From: Agreia sp. Leaf210
GTDB lineage: Bacteria > Actinomycetota > Actinomycetes > Actinomycetales > Microbacteriaceae
NCBI RefSeq assembly: GCF_001421485.1
Contig: NZ_LMKK01000004.1
Span: 310,001-374,000 of the forward strand
Direction of reading: 5' to 3'
Length of the DNA stretch: 64,000 nucleotides
Shown here: positions 16,994 through 25,794 of the stretch, in pieces
How the letters are laid out: every line of letters starts with the position of its first letter
Numbering within the stretch: the first letter of the stretch is position 1
The notes under the pieces: model-generated
The model's database searches: none
What the model saw: the letters and a program-made list of their open reading frames with translations, nothing else
Told to the model about the DNA's origin: nothing
Made by a program: the position numbers and the translations under genes

Positions 16994-19162
16994 ATGAAAC
17001 AGCCTTCCTCCCGACGCCTGCGCGCCCTCCCCGCCCTCCTGGGCCTTGGAGTGGTGGCATCGTCGACGCTCGGAATCGCGCCCGTCGTCGCGCCGGCCAG
17101 CGCAGCCGGCGAGCCGGTGCAGCTGGTTCTCGCGCCGGCCAACGGGGGAGTGGCGCAGCCCGGCGCCGACATCACCGTCACCGCAGAGGTCACCAATACG
17201 GGCTCCTCCATCATCGATGCGTCGACACTGCAGATCGCCCTCGACCGCGAGGTCATCTCCACTCGCGCCGGGCTGGCCGAATGGCTCACCCCTCCCACCG
17301 CCGAGTCGACCGTCGACTCCGATGCCATCATCACCACCGTCGCCGTTCCCGCGCTGCAGCCCGGCGACGAGCACATCGTGCAGGCGGTGATCCCCGCTGC
17401 CGACGTCACGCTCCGCGACTGGGGCGTTCGCGGCCTCACCGGCACCGTCGAGCGACCGGACGGCACCGAGTCGGTTGCCCACTCGTCGATCGTCTACAAC
17501 GGCCGAGGCTCGCCCGACCGCACCCCGGTGGCCGTCGCTATCCCCATCACCACGCAACCCGGTCAGACGGGATTGATTCCGGAGGCCACGCTCGCCACCA
17601 TCACGGCCGACAACGGCTTGCTGACCCGCGAACTCGACTCGGTGATCGGCCGGCCGGTCGGCATCCTGATCGACCCCCGCATCATCGTGTCGATCCGAGC
17701 CCTCGGATCAGGCGCTCCGGCGAGCGCCACCGCATGGCTCGATCGTCTGAAGGACGCGTCGAACCCCATATACCCGCTCAGCTATGCAGACGCGGATCTG
17801 GCCGCGATGAGCCAGGCGGGCGCGCCGCAGGTCCTCGCTCCCACCTCGTTCGACTATGCCCTCGATCCGGCGAACTTCACGGATACCACTCCTCCGGAGC
17901 CGAGCCCCACACCGGTCGCCGGCACGGCCGCGGTCGACCCGGGCAACGACACGACCGAAACACCGACACCCAGCCCGAGCCCCACACCGGATGCCGTGCC
18001 CGACACGAGCGCTCTGCTCGCCTGGAATTACACCGGCACGTCGATCGCGTGGCCCCGCGACAACACGGTCGCCCCCAACGACGTGCCCTACTTCGCGGGC
18101 AACGGACTCACGACCTCGATTCTCTCGTCGACGAACGTCGCACTGGCGTCGGGGGAGCCATCCGCCGGAGTCGTCCGCTCGGGTGACAGCACCGTTCTGG
18201 TCTCGGATGACACGGTCTCGCGGGCCCTGCGCGACGCTGCGGGCGCCCTCACGCCGACAGACAGGCAACGCTCGCTGTCTGACCTCGCCTCGAGCCTCGC
18301 CGTCGTCAGCAGCGAAGACGAGGACGCGCCGCAGCCCATCCTGGCCACGCTCGATCGCGCGGCGCCCGCCGACGGAACTGCGCTGGCCGACGCACTGGCC
18401 TCACTCGACTCGCTCACCTGGTCGTCATCGACGTCGTTCGACGGCTTCGCCGCGCAGGCGCCCACTGAAGAGGCCACCGTCGTCGATCAGCCCGAGCCCG
18501 CAGAACGGATCGGCCCCGTCGCCGACATGCTCGCATCCGAGAACCAGGTGGCCGCGTTCTCGAGCATCATCGCCGACCCCCGAGACCTGCTCGGCGAGAA
18601 CCGCGCCAACATCCTGTCGCTGCTGGCCAACTCGTGGGCCGCGAACTCGGGCGGCTGGAACGTGGCCGTGCAGTCCCAGGCCGCCACCGCGGCATCCACC
18701 CTCGCCTCGGTGAAGATCGTGCCGGGGTCGCCCATCGGTCTGTATGGAAACACCGGGCCTCTGCCCGTGCTCGTCGAGAACACCCTCCCGTATCCGGTCA
18801 CCGTCACCCTGCGGCTCGCTCCCAGCAACTTCCGACTCGTCGTACAGAACGAGATCACGATCACCGTCGAGGCGGCCTCGAGCAAGCAGGCCAAGGTGCC
18901 CATGACGCGGGTCACCAACGGCGATACGAGCGTTCGGATCGACCTGGTCACCCCGACCGGCGTCCCCATCTCCAGCGCGCCCACCATCGTTCCGGTGAAT
19001 GTGGCGGCCGACTTCGAGGTCGCGGGTTCGTGGCTCGTGGGCAGCGTCGTGGCGCTGCTCCTGGTCTTCGCCGCCATCCGACTGTTCTTGAAGCGCCGAC
19101 ACGGTCGGCGGGCGCCCGCAGAGGGCGATGCCGCCGAGATCATCGAGGAGCCACGTGGCTGA
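16994..19162 (+). CDS. Secreted, membrane-anchored DUF6049 protein
   Basis: A 722-residue exported protein. A signal peptide is clear: basic MKQPSSRRLR, a hydrophobic run and an ASA-type cleavage site near residue 37. The large extracellular region has a Pro/Thr/Ser-rich spacer around residues 300-335 (PSPTPVAG, TPTPSPSPTPD). A C-terminal transmembrane helix (SWLVGSVVALLLVFAAIRLFL) is followed by a basic cytoplasmic tail, giving a type I topology. Family function is unknown. In actinobacteria this gene stands between the CCA enzyme gene and murJ, and here its end overlaps murJ by 8 bases, so a role in wall assembly is plausible. ATG 16994. Confidence 0.88.
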   Translation: MKQPSSRRLRALPALLGLGVVASSTLGIAPVVAPASAAGEPVQLVLAPANGGVAQPGADITVTAEVTNTGSSIIDASTLQIALDREVISTRAGLAEWLTPPTAESTVDSDAIITTVAVPALQPGDEHIVQAVIPAADVTLRDWGVRGLTGTVERPDGTESVAHSSIVYNGRGSPDRTPVAVAIPITTQPGQTGLIPEATLATITADNGLLTRELDSVIGRPVGILIDPRIIVSIRALGSGAPASATAWLDRLKDASNPIYPLSYADADLAAMSQAGAPQVLAPTSFDYALDPANFTDTTPPEPSPTPVAGTAAVDPGNDTTETPTPSPSPTPDAVPDTSALLAWNYTGTSIAWPRDNTVAPNDVPYFAGNGLTTSILSSTNVALASGEPSAGVVRSGDSTVLVSDDTVSRALRDAAGALTPTDRQRSLSDLASSLAVVSSEDEDAPQPILATLDRAAPADGTALADALASLDSLTWSSSTSFDGFAAQAPTEEATVVDQPEPAERIGPVADMLASENQVAAFSSIIADPRDLLGENRANILSLLANSWAANSGGWNVAVQSQAATAASTLASVKIVPGSPIGLYGNTGPLPVLVENTLPYPVTVTLRLAPSNFRLVVQNEITITVEAASSKQAKVPMTRVTNGDTSVRIDLVTPTGVPISSAPTIVPVNVAADFEVAGSWLVGSVVALLLVFAAIRLFLKRRHGRRAPAEGDAAEIIEEPRG

Positions 19163-20798
19163 CACTCCCACCAAGCCCGGACCGAATCTGGGCCGAGCGA
19201 GCGCGATTCTGGCCTCGGGAACGACCGTGTCCCGCGTCCTGGGGTTCGTGAAGGCGTTCGTCCTCATCCAGACCATCGGCACGATCGGTCTCGGAACCGA
19301 CGCGTTCACCATCGCGAACCAGCTGCCGAACACGATCTTCGTGATCGTGGCGGGCGGCATGCTCAACGCGATCCTCGTGCCGCAGATCGTGAGAGCCGCT
19401 CGTCACGCCGACGGGGGAGCGGGCTATATCAACAAGCTCGTCACAGTGGCTTTCGTCGTGCTCGGTGTCGCCACCCTGATCGCCACACTGCTCGCGCCCG
19501 TGCTCATCACGATCGTGGCGAACCCCTCCTCGAGCGGCCAGTTTGCGTTGGCCACCGCCTTCGCCTACTGGTGCCTGCCTCAGATCTTCTTCTACGGCGT
19601 CTACTCGGTGCTGAGCGAGGTGCTCAACGCACGCAACTCGTTCGGACCGTTCACCTGGACGCCGGTTCTCAACAACATCGTGGCGATCCTCGGGCTCGTC
19701 GCATTCAACGTGGCATTCGCACCCAACGCGATGAACGTCGGCGACCTCGACTGGTGGACGCCGGACAAGGTCGCCGTTCTCGCAGGAACCGCGACCATCG
19801 GTGTGGCCGTACAGGCCCTCGTTCTCTTCTTCTTCTGGCGCCGCGTGGGGCTGCGCTATCGACCCGACTTCCGGTGGCGCGGCGTCGGACTCGGCACGGC
19901 GGGAAAGCTCGCTGGCTGGACCTTCGGCATGCTCATGGTCACCCAGCTCGCCGGCATCGTCGAGACGCGTGTCGTGGTCACGGCCTCGGGAGACGACGCG
20001 TCGACCACGGTCCTCTCGACCGCCTGGCTCATCTTCATGCTGCCGCACTCGATCGTCGCTGTATCCATCGCAACCGCCTATTTCACTCGCATGAGCGAAC
20101 ATGCAGCGGAGGGCGACCTCGTACGGGTGCGCCGCGACCTGTCCGCGTCCATTCGCGTGATCTCAGTGCTCATGGTGCTGGCGACGATGGTGCTGATCGT
20201 CGTCGCGTACCCGTTCAGTGGCCTGTTCAACAAGTTCGACTACTCGGACACGATCGCCATGGGCAACGTGCTCATCGCGTTCCTCGTGGGACTCCCCGCG
20301 TTCAGCATCCTGTTCGTGGTGCTCCGCGCGTTCTACGCGCTCGGTGACACGAGAACCCCCTTCTTCATCACCCTGTTCCAGGCCGTGATCTTCTCTCTGG
20401 GTGCCCTGGGCGTTCTCCTCCTCGTTCCGAAGGAGTTCATCGGCGTCGGCGTGGCACTCGCCCTCTCCGGGGCCGGCATCCTTCAGGCGATTCTGGCGGC
20501 CGTCCTCATCCGGCGTCGACTCGGCGGGCTCGGTGGAGCCACAGTCGGCAAGAGCCTCACTCGCGACGTCGCTGCTCTGCTCCCCGCCACCGTCGCCGGG
20601 GTCGTTCTCGCCATCGTCTTCGGCTTCGCGAACGACGGCGGCTACGGAGTGAGCGGCTACGTCGGCGTGCTCACCTCGATGATCGTGATCGGCCTCGTCA
20701 TGTCGCTGCTCTACCTCGGCGCCCTGCGACTTCTGAAGTCGCCCGAACTCAGCGACGCGCTCACGCCGTTGCTCGCGCGTCTTCGCCGTTCCTCCTAG
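19155..20798 (+). CDS. murJ: Lipid II flippase MurJ
   Basis: A 547-residue MOP-superfamily transporter that flips the cell-wall precursor lipid II across the membrane. It starts at GTG 19155, behind GAGGAG and overlapping the upstream stop. About 14 transmembrane segments alternate with short loops. Family marks include ASGTTVSRVLGFVKAF, ANQLPNTIFVIVAGGMLNAILVP and the later ALGDTRTPFFI. The mycobacterial homologue carries a C-terminal pseudokinase domain; this one stops after the membrane region, so that control is missing or separate. A hairpin terminator follows at 20811. The trxB-trxA pair comes next. Confidence 0.95.
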   Translation: MADTPTKPGPNLGRASAILASGTTVSRVLGFVKAFVLIQTIGTIGLGTDAFTIANQLPNTIFVIVAGGMLNAILVPQIVRAARHADGGAGYINKLVTVAFVVLGVATLIATLLAPVLITIVANPSSSGQFALATAFAYWCLPQIFFYGVYSVLSEVLNARNSFGPFTWTPVLNNIVAILGLVAFNVAFAPNAMNVGDLDWWTPDKVAVLAGTATIGVAVQALVLFFFWRRVGLRYRPDFRWRGVGLGTAGKLAGWTFGMLMVTQLAGIVETRVVVTASGDDASTTVLSTAWLIFMLPHSIVAVSIATAYFTRMSEHAAEGDLVRVRRDLSASIRVISVLMVLATMVLIVVAYPFSGLFNKFDYSDTIAMGNVLIAFLVGLPAFSILFVVLRAFYALGDTRTPFFITLFQAVIFSLGALGVLLLVPKEFIGVGVALALSGAGILQAILAAVLIRRRLGGLGGATVGKSLTRDVAALLPATVAGVVLAIVFGFANDGGYGVSGYVGVLTSMIVIGLVMSLLYLGALRLLKSPELSDALTPLLARLRRSS

Positions 20799-20810
20799 TT
20801 TGCGGTCAGC

Positions 20811-20836
20811 ATTCCGCCGTCCCCTGACGGCGGAAT
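20811..20836 (+). terminator. Hairpin terminator after murJ
   Basis: ATTCCGCCGTC (20811-20821) pairs perfectly with GACGGCGGAAT (20826-20836) around a CCCT loop, 12 bases after the murJ stop. No T-run follows. Confidence 0.7.
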
Positions 20837-20921
20837 ATCCGCGGAATAGGATGTGTTGTACCCGTTCGTGAGGGCCTTTCCGGGCCGTCTCGCGACACCC
20901 TTCCAAGGAGCTGACACGCAC

Positions 20922-21899
20922 GTGCGCGACATCATCATCATCGGATCCGGTCCTGCCGGATACACCGCGGCCATCTACGCTGCCCGGGCGGGGCTCAACC
21001 CGCTTCTGATCGCCTCGAGTGTCGAGGCCGGCGGCGAGTTGATGAAGACCACCGACGTCGAGAACTTTCCCGGATTCCCCGAGGGCATCCAGGGCCCCGA
21101 GCTCATGGGCAAGCTCCAGGAGCAGGCAGAGAAGTTCGGCACCGAGGTGCTGCTCGACGACGTCACGAGCGTCGACCTGACGGGCGACATCAAGAAGGTC
21201 AGCACCGGATACAGCGGTGACCAGGAGGCCCTCGCGGTCATCTTCGCCACAGGCTCGGCCTACCGCAAGCTCGGCATCGCCGACGAAGAACGCCTGAGCG
21301 GCCGCGGCGTCTCGTGGTGTGCCACCTGCGACGGCTTCTTCTTCAAGACCAAGACCATCGCCGTCATCGGCGGCGGCGACTCGGCCATGGAGGAGGCGAC
21401 CTTCCTCACCCGCTTCGCCGACAAGGTCTACCTCGTGCACCGCAAAGACACGTTCCGCGCATCAAAGATCATGCAGCAGCGTGCGTTCGACAACGAGAAG
21501 ATCGAGGTCGTCTGGAACTCCGAGGTCGTCGGCATCTCCGGTGAGAACGCGGTCGAGGCCCTGACCCTGCGCGACACGGTCTCGGGAGAGCAGCGCGAAC
21601 TCGAGGTTCAGGGTCTGTTCGTCGCAATTGGCAACGACCCGCGCGTGCACCTCGTTCACGGCCAGCTCGAGCTCACGGCATCCGGAACCATCGCCGTCGA
21701 CGGCCGCAGCTCGAAGACCAACCTCACCGGCGTGTTCGCTGCCGGCGACGTCGTCGACGACACCTATCGCCAGGCTGTCACGGCCGCCGCATCCGGCACC
21801 GTCGCCGCTCTGGATGCGGAGCACTACCTCGCGGGTTTAGCCCAAGCGGCTCACGTCACTCCTGACGCCGCCGCAGAAGAACTCATCCCCGTCAACTAG
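20922..21899 (+). CDS. trxB: Thioredoxin-disulfide reductase
   Basis: A 325-residue NADPH- and FAD-dependent reductase that recycles thioredoxin. Start GTG 20922, with AAGGAG 11 bases upstream; a longer in-frame reading lacks support. FAD motif IIGSGPAGYTAAIYAAR, redox centre CATC at residues 133-136, NADPH motif VIGGGDSAMEEAT and the C-terminal VFAAGDVVDDTYRQAVTAA. Length equals the family norm (about 320). trxA begins 28 bases downstream, making the standard trxB-trxA unit. Unlike the oxidoreductase at 6923 it keeps the active cysteines. Confidence 0.97.
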   Translation: MRDIIIIGSGPAGYTAAIYAARAGLNPLLIASSVEAGGELMKTTDVENFPGFPEGIQGPELMGKLQEQAEKFGTEVLLDDVTSVDLTGDIKKVSTGYSGDQEALAVIFATGSAYRKLGIADEERLSGRGVSWCATCDGFFFKTKTIAVIGGGDSAMEEATFLTRFADKVYLVHRKDTFRASKIMQQRAFDNEKIEVVWNSEVVGISGENAVEALTLRDTVSGEQRELEVQGLFVAIGNDPRVHLVHGQLELTASGTIAVDGRSSKTNLTGVFAAGDVVDDTYRQAVTAAASGTVAALDAEHYLAGLAQAAHVTPDAAAEELIPVN

Positions 21900-21927
21900 T
21901 TTTCCCCTCTCAAAGAAAGAAGCAATC

Positions 21928-22254
21928 ATGTCCAACGCCAAGGCAGTCACCGACGCCAGCTTCGAAGCCGATGTGCTCCAGTCCGACAAGCCGATCCTCG
22001 TCGACTTCTGGGCCGAGTGGTGTGGCCCCTGTCGCGCCGTCGGGCCGATCCTCGACCAGATCGCCGATGAGCACGGCGACAAGATCGAGGTCGTGAAGCT
22101 CAATGTCGACGACAACCCGCAGACCGCGGCGAAGTACATGATCACCTCGATTCCCGCGCTCAAGGTCTACAAGGGCGGCGAGGTCGTCAAGACCATCATC
22201 GGCGCCAAGCCGAAGGCGGCACTCGAGAAGGACCTCGCAGACTTCATCGCGTAA
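21928..22254 (+). CDS. trxA: Thioredoxin
   Basis: A 108-residue thioredoxin with the classic active site WCGPC (cysteines at residues 32 and 35) and the cis-proline region ITSIPALKVYKGGE. It reduces protein disulfides in the cytoplasm and is itself reduced by the product of trxB just upstream. A strong hairpin follows 15 bases after the stop. ATG 21928 behind AAAGAAAGAAG. Confidence 0.97.
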   Translation: MSNAKAVTDASFEADVLQSDKPILVDFWAEWCGPCRAVGPILDQIADEHGDKIEVVKLNVDDNPQTAAKYMITSIPALKVYKGGEVVKTIIGAKPKAALEKDLADFIA

Positions 22255-22268
22255 CCCCCGTGCAACTC

Positions 22269-22301
22269 GTCGGGCCCCCTGCATAGCGCAGGGGGCCCGA
22301 C
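22269..22301. terminator. Terminator after trxA
   Basis: A 14-bp perfect GC-rich stem (22269-22282 with 22288-22301) around ATAGC, 15 bases after trxA; followed by GTCGTT rather than a real T-run. Confidence 0.82.
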
Positions 22302-22410
22302 GTCGTTAAAGGCCACCTAGATGCCCGTGGCTTGGGATGCGCCCGGCCCGGCGCCCGACACGCCCGGGGCTGGTTAGTATGGAATTTCGGTCTCGATCCA
22401 GGAAGTGCGC

Positions 22411-23730
22411 GTGAACGACAACACTCGAAGTGGCACAGGAAACAACCTCGACCCGTGGTACGGCAACTACGCCGCCCGCGCGGCAGGCCTGGCGGCATCC
22501 GAGGTGCGTGCACTGTTCGCCGTGGCATCCAGGCCCGAGGTCGTCTCGCTCGCGGGTGGCATGCCCTTCGTCTCCGGTCTTCCCCAAGACCTCGTGGTCG
22601 ACGCGATGAATCGGGTCATGACAGACAGGGGCGCAGCCGCACTGCAGTACGGCTCGGGCCAGGGCGTTCCGGCCCTGCGCGAGCAGATCCTCGATGTCAT
22701 GGCTCTGGAGGGAATCAAGGCCGGTGTCGACGACGTCGTCGTGACGACCGGGTCGCAGCACGCCCTCGAGCTCGTCAGCAAGCTGTTCCTCGACCCGGGA
22801 GACGTCGTGCTCTCCGAGGGCCCCAGCTACGTCACGGCCGTCGTCATCTTCAAGTCGTACCAGGCAGAGATCGAACACGTGCCGATGGACGAGCACGGGC
22901 TGATCCCCGACGCGCTGCGTGAGCACATCGCGGGGCTCAAGCGGGCCGGCAAGCGCATCAAGTTCCTCTACACGATCCCCACTTTCCACAATCCTGCCGG
23001 CGTCACGCTCAGCTGGGAGCGTCGAGTCGAGATCCTCGAAATCTGCCGGTCAGAGGGCATTCTCGTTCTCGAAGACAACCCCTACGGCCTGCTGTACTTC
23101 GAAGAGAAGCCACCCGCCGCCATCCGGTCGCTCGAATCAGACGGTGTCATCTACCTGGGCACCTTCTCGAAGACCCTGGCCCCCGGCTTCCGCGTGGGCT
23201 GGGCACTCGCTCCGCACGCCATTCGCGAGAAACTGATCCTCGCCAACGAGGCCGCCGTGCTCAGCCCCAGTTCCTTCAGCCAGATGATCATCAGCCAGTA
23301 CCTCGACACCGCCGATTGGAAGGGCCAGATCGATCGGTTCCGCGGCATCTACAAAGAGCGCAAAGAGACCATGCTCTCGGCGCTCACCGAGTACCTGCCC
23401 GATCTGACCTGGACGAACCCCAACGGTGGTTTCTACGTCTGGCTCACCCTGCCCGACTATCTCGACTCCAAGCAGATGCTGCCCCGGGCCGTGACCGAGT
23501 TGGTCGCCTACACCCCCGGCACGGCGTTCTTTGCAGACGGACAGGGTCGCAACAACATCCGCCTCTCGTTCTGCTATCCCACGCCGGAGCAGATCAAGCT
23601 CGGCATCCGTCGCCTCACCTCTGTGATCAATGCAGAGCGTGATCTGCTCGAGTCGTTCTCCGCTACAGGCCCGCTCACCGCGATTCGACGCGACGACAAC
23701 TACATAGCACCGCCGCCCAACACCAACTAG
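22411..23730 (+). CDS. PLP-dependent aminotransferase (class I/II, 2-aminoadipate-like)
   Basis: A 439-residue fold-type I aminotransferase. GTG 22411 is favoured over GTG 22405 because AGGAAG lies at the proper distance. Recognisable parts: VVSLAGGMPFVSGLP, LQYGSGQGVPALREQ, FLYTIPTFHNPAGVTLSWERR and LEDNPYGLLYFE. The PLP lysine is K254 in LGTFSKTLAPGFRVGW. The family includes LysN/2-aminoadipate and aromatic or branched-chain transaminases; the amino donor cannot be fixed. There is no DNA-binding GntR domain. It directly precedes the Ddl-family gene (2-base gap), so the two are co-transcribed and might both serve D-amino acid or wall metabolism, but that is inference. Confidence 0.9.
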   Translation: MNDNTRSGTGNNLDPWYGNYAARAAGLAASEVRALFAVASRPEVVSLAGGMPFVSGLPQDLVVDAMNRVMTDRGAAALQYGSGQGVPALREQILDVMALEGIKAGVDDVVVTTGSQHALELVSKLFLDPGDVVLSEGPSYVTAVVIFKSYQAEIEHVPMDEHGLIPDALREHIAGLKRAGKRIKFLYTIPTFHNPAGVTLSWERRVEILEICRSEGILVLEDNPYGLLYFEEKPPAAIRSLESDGVIYLGTFSKTLAPGFRVGWALAPHAIREKLILANEAAVLSPSSFSQMIISQYLDTADWKGQIDRFRGIYKERKETMLSALTEYLPDLTWTNPNGGFYVWLTLPDYLDSKQMLPRAVTELVAYTPGTAFFADGQGRNNIRLSFCYPTPEQIKLGIRRLTSVINAERDLLESFSATGPLTAIRRDDNYIAPPPNTN

Positions 23731-23732
23731 GG

Positions 23733-24695
23733 ATGAATACCGTGACCTCTCGTACCGTCGTTGTTCTGGCCGGAGGCATCTCGCACGAGCGCGACGTCTC
23801 TCTTCGCTCGGGCCGTCGGGTGGCCGACGGCCTGCTCGATCGCGGACACACCGTGATTCTGCGCGAGCCGGATGCCACACTGCTGTCCTATCTCGAATCC
23901 AACCGACCCGACGTGGTCTGGCCTGCCCTGCACGGCGCCAGCGGAGAAGACGGCGCCCTCCGAGCTCTTCTCGATGCCCTCGACATCACCTACGTGGGAT
24001 CCCAGCCGGGCTCCAGCAGGCTCGCATGGCACAAGCCCACGGCCAAGGTCATCGTCTCGCGCGCCGGATTCTCCACGCCCGAGTCCATCACCCTTCCGCG
24101 CGACACCTTCCGTGAGCTCGGCTCCGCGCAGGTGCTCGACCGCGTCGCCAGCCAGTTCGGAACCGACCTCGTGGTGAAGCCCGCTCAGGGTGGCTCAGCT
24201 CAGGGCGTCTCCATGGTCGCCGACACCGACGACCTGCGTCGCGGTGTCGTGGAGGCGTACACCTATGGAGACGTCGCCCTCATCGAACGACGCGTTTCGG
24301 GTACCGAGATCTCGGTCGGCATCATCGACACCGGCGACGGCCCCTTTGCGTTGCCCGCCGTCGAGATCGAACCGCGGCTGGGTGTCTATGGCTACGACGC
24401 ACGCTACAACGCGGGGGAGACGCGCTTCTTCACCCCTGCGCGGCTGTCACCTGAGATCACCGAGTTGGCGCAGTCCACGGCACTTGAGATCCACAACATC
24501 CTCGCGCTCCGGCACATCTCGCGCGTCGACCTCATCATCGACGATGACGGGGTCGTCTGGTTCCTCGAGGCTAATGTCTTACCGGGCCTGACCGAGACTT
24601 CGCTGGTTCCCCAGGCCATCCAAGCTGCGGGACTCAACCTCGGAGAGGTGTACGAGGCGTTGGGCGAGAAGGCGATCTCAGACGCGTCTGCGTAG
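23733..24695 (+). CDS. D-alanine-D-alanine ligase family protein
   Basis: A 320-residue ATP-grasp ligase. The N-terminal block VLAGGISHERDVSLRSGR matches the Ddl glycine-rich signature, LHGASGEDGALRALLDALDI the second, and VVKPAQGGSAQGVSMV the ATP-grasp core. The Mg-binding end reads LIIDDDGVVWFLEANVLPGLTETSLVPQA, where Ddl normally has an N-T-x-P-G-x-T pattern; here it is NVLPGLTETS. It likely ligates D-Ala-D-Ala or a related D-amino acid pair for peptidoglycan, yet the deviating substrate loop leaves room for another dipeptide. It ends just before a parS-bearing terminator and converges with parB. Confidence 0.85.
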   Translation: MNTVTSRTVVVLAGGISHERDVSLRSGRRVADGLLDRGHTVILREPDATLLSYLESNRPDVVWPALHGASGEDGALRALLDALDITYVGSQPGSSRLAWHKPTAKVIVSRAGFSTPESITLPRDTFRELGSAQVLDRVASQFGTDLVVKPAQGGSAQGVSMVADTDDLRRGVVEAYTYGDVALIERRVSGTEISVGIIDTGDGPFALPAVEIEPRLGVYGYDARYNAGETRFFTPARLSPEITELAQSTALEIHNILALRHISRVDLIIDDDGVVWFLEANVLPGLTETSLVPQAIQAAGLNLGEVYEALGEKAISDASA

Positions 24696-24708
24696 CAAGC
24701 AACCCGCA

Positions 24709-24724
24709 TGTTTCACGTGAAACA
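24709..24724. promoter_or_regulatory. parS site 1
   Basis: TGTTTCACGTGAAACA, identical to the bacterial consensus bound by ParB. Here it is part of a 22-bp perfect palindrome (24706-24727), 14 bases after the Ddl-family stop. It nucleates ParB loading and spreading for origin segregation. Confidence 0.97.
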
Positions 24725-24746
24725 TGCTCCTCAGCTTTAACGACGC

Positions 24747-24781
24747 AACCCCGATGTTTCACGTGAAACATCGGGGTTTTG
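24747..24781. terminator. Terminator hairpin containing parS 2
   Basis: A perfect 32-bp palindrome (24747-24778) whose centre is a parS site, flanked by AACCCCGA and TCGGGGTT, running into TTTT on the plus strand. It is shaped like an intrinsic terminator for the aminotransferase-ligase unit and lies between that unit and convergent parB. On the minus strand the T-run is short. Confidence 0.85.
24755..24770. promoter_or_regulatory. parS site 2 (inside terminator)
   Basis: Second perfect TGTTTCACGTGAAACA, 30 bases after the end of the first, forming the loop-proximal centre of the terminator hairpin. Confidence 0.97.
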
Positions 24782-24813
24782 CGTATGTGGCGCTACGAGA
24801 GCCGCGATCTACG

Positions 24814-25794
24814 TCAGGGTCGGCCGAAGCCCTTGTCACCCAGTTCGGCGAGGATGCGGTTCAGATCGCCGATCGTCGCGAAGTCGATGACGATCTGGCC
24901 CTTGGAACGGCCGAGACTGACTTTGACGCGAGTGTCGAGGCGGTCTCCCAACCGGTCGGCGATCTCATCGAGGTGGCCGCGCTTGGTGCCGGCGACGGTC
25001 TTTGCCTTGGCCGGCTTGGGGGCGGCACTCGCCGCTGCCTCCGCCGCGCGCACCGACAGATCTTCGTTCACGATCTTGTCGGCGAGGCGGGTCATCGCCT
25101 CTGCATCGCCGGCAGAAAGCACGGCCCGGGCGTGACCAGCGCTCAGAACGCCTGCCGCCACGCGCTTCTGCACAGCAGCGGGCAGACGCAGTAGACGGAT
25201 GGTGTTGGTGATCTGCGGGCGCGAGCGACCGATACGAGTGGCCAGTTCGTCTTGCGTGATGCCGAAGTCACTCAGAAGCTGCTGGTACGCCGATGCCTCT
25301 TCAAGAGGATTGAGCTCCGATCGGTGCAGGTTCTCGAGCAGAGCGTCGCGCAGCATGTTCTCGTCGGCCGTGTCTTTGACGATGGCCGGAATGCTCTCGA
25401 GGCCGACCTGCCGCGTCGCGCGAAGTCGTCGCTCACCCATAACGAGCTCGTACGTCGGCCTCTCGCCGGCCACGACAGGGAGTGGGCGCACCACAACAGG
25501 CTGGAGCACCCCGATCTCGCGGATCGACACGACCAGTTCGGCCAGGTCGTCTTCTTTGAAGACCGCACGAGGTTGCTTCGCGTTGGGCACGATGTCGGCG
25601 GGGTTCAGGTGCGCGAGTCGCGCTCCGGGAACCTCGACGAGATCTGCCTGCGGGGGAGCGGCGGCCTCGCCACGATCGGCGAAGAACACGTCGACCGGAC
25701 GGACCCCGGGGCGCCCTTCGGAGTCGACGGCGTCGTTCGTCGGGATGAGCGCGCCGATTCCGCGCCCCAGGCCCGTTCTCTTCTTAGTTGCCAT
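24814..25794 (-). CDS. parB: Chromosome partitioning protein ParB
   Basis: A 326-residue ParB clamp. N-terminal KRTGLGRGIGALIP is the ParA-contact peptide; the CTPase/ParB-N domain carries NPKQPR-type LNPADIVPNAKQPR and the conserved GERRLRATR, followed by ENLHRSELNPLEEA and a helix-turn-helix (ITQDELATRIGRSRPQITNTIRLLRLP) that reads parS. The C-terminal part is the dimerisation domain. It loads at the four parS sites in this window and, with ParA, moves newly replicated origins. Start overlaps the parA stop by 11 bases. Confidence 0.97.
   Translation of the reverse strand: MATKKRTGLGRGIGALIPTNDAVDSEGRPGVRPVDVFFADRGEAAAPPQADLVEVPGARLAHLNPADIVPNAKQPRAVFKEDDLAELVVSIREIGVLQPVVVRPLPVVAGERPTYELVMGERRLRATRQVGLESIPAIVKDTADENMLRDALLENLHRSELNPLEEASAYQQLLSDFGITQDELATRIGRSRPQITNTIRLLRLPAAVQKRVAAGVLSAGHARAVLSAGDAEAMTRLADKIVNEDLSVRAAEAAASAAPKPAKAKTVAGTKRGHLDEIADRLGDRLDTRVKVSLGRSKGQIVIDFATIGDLNRILAELGDKGFGRP

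Noticed and set aside
16994-19162. Sortase substrate in DUF6049
   Set aside because: The C-terminus has a transmembrane helix and basic tail but no LPXTG/LAXTG motif before it.
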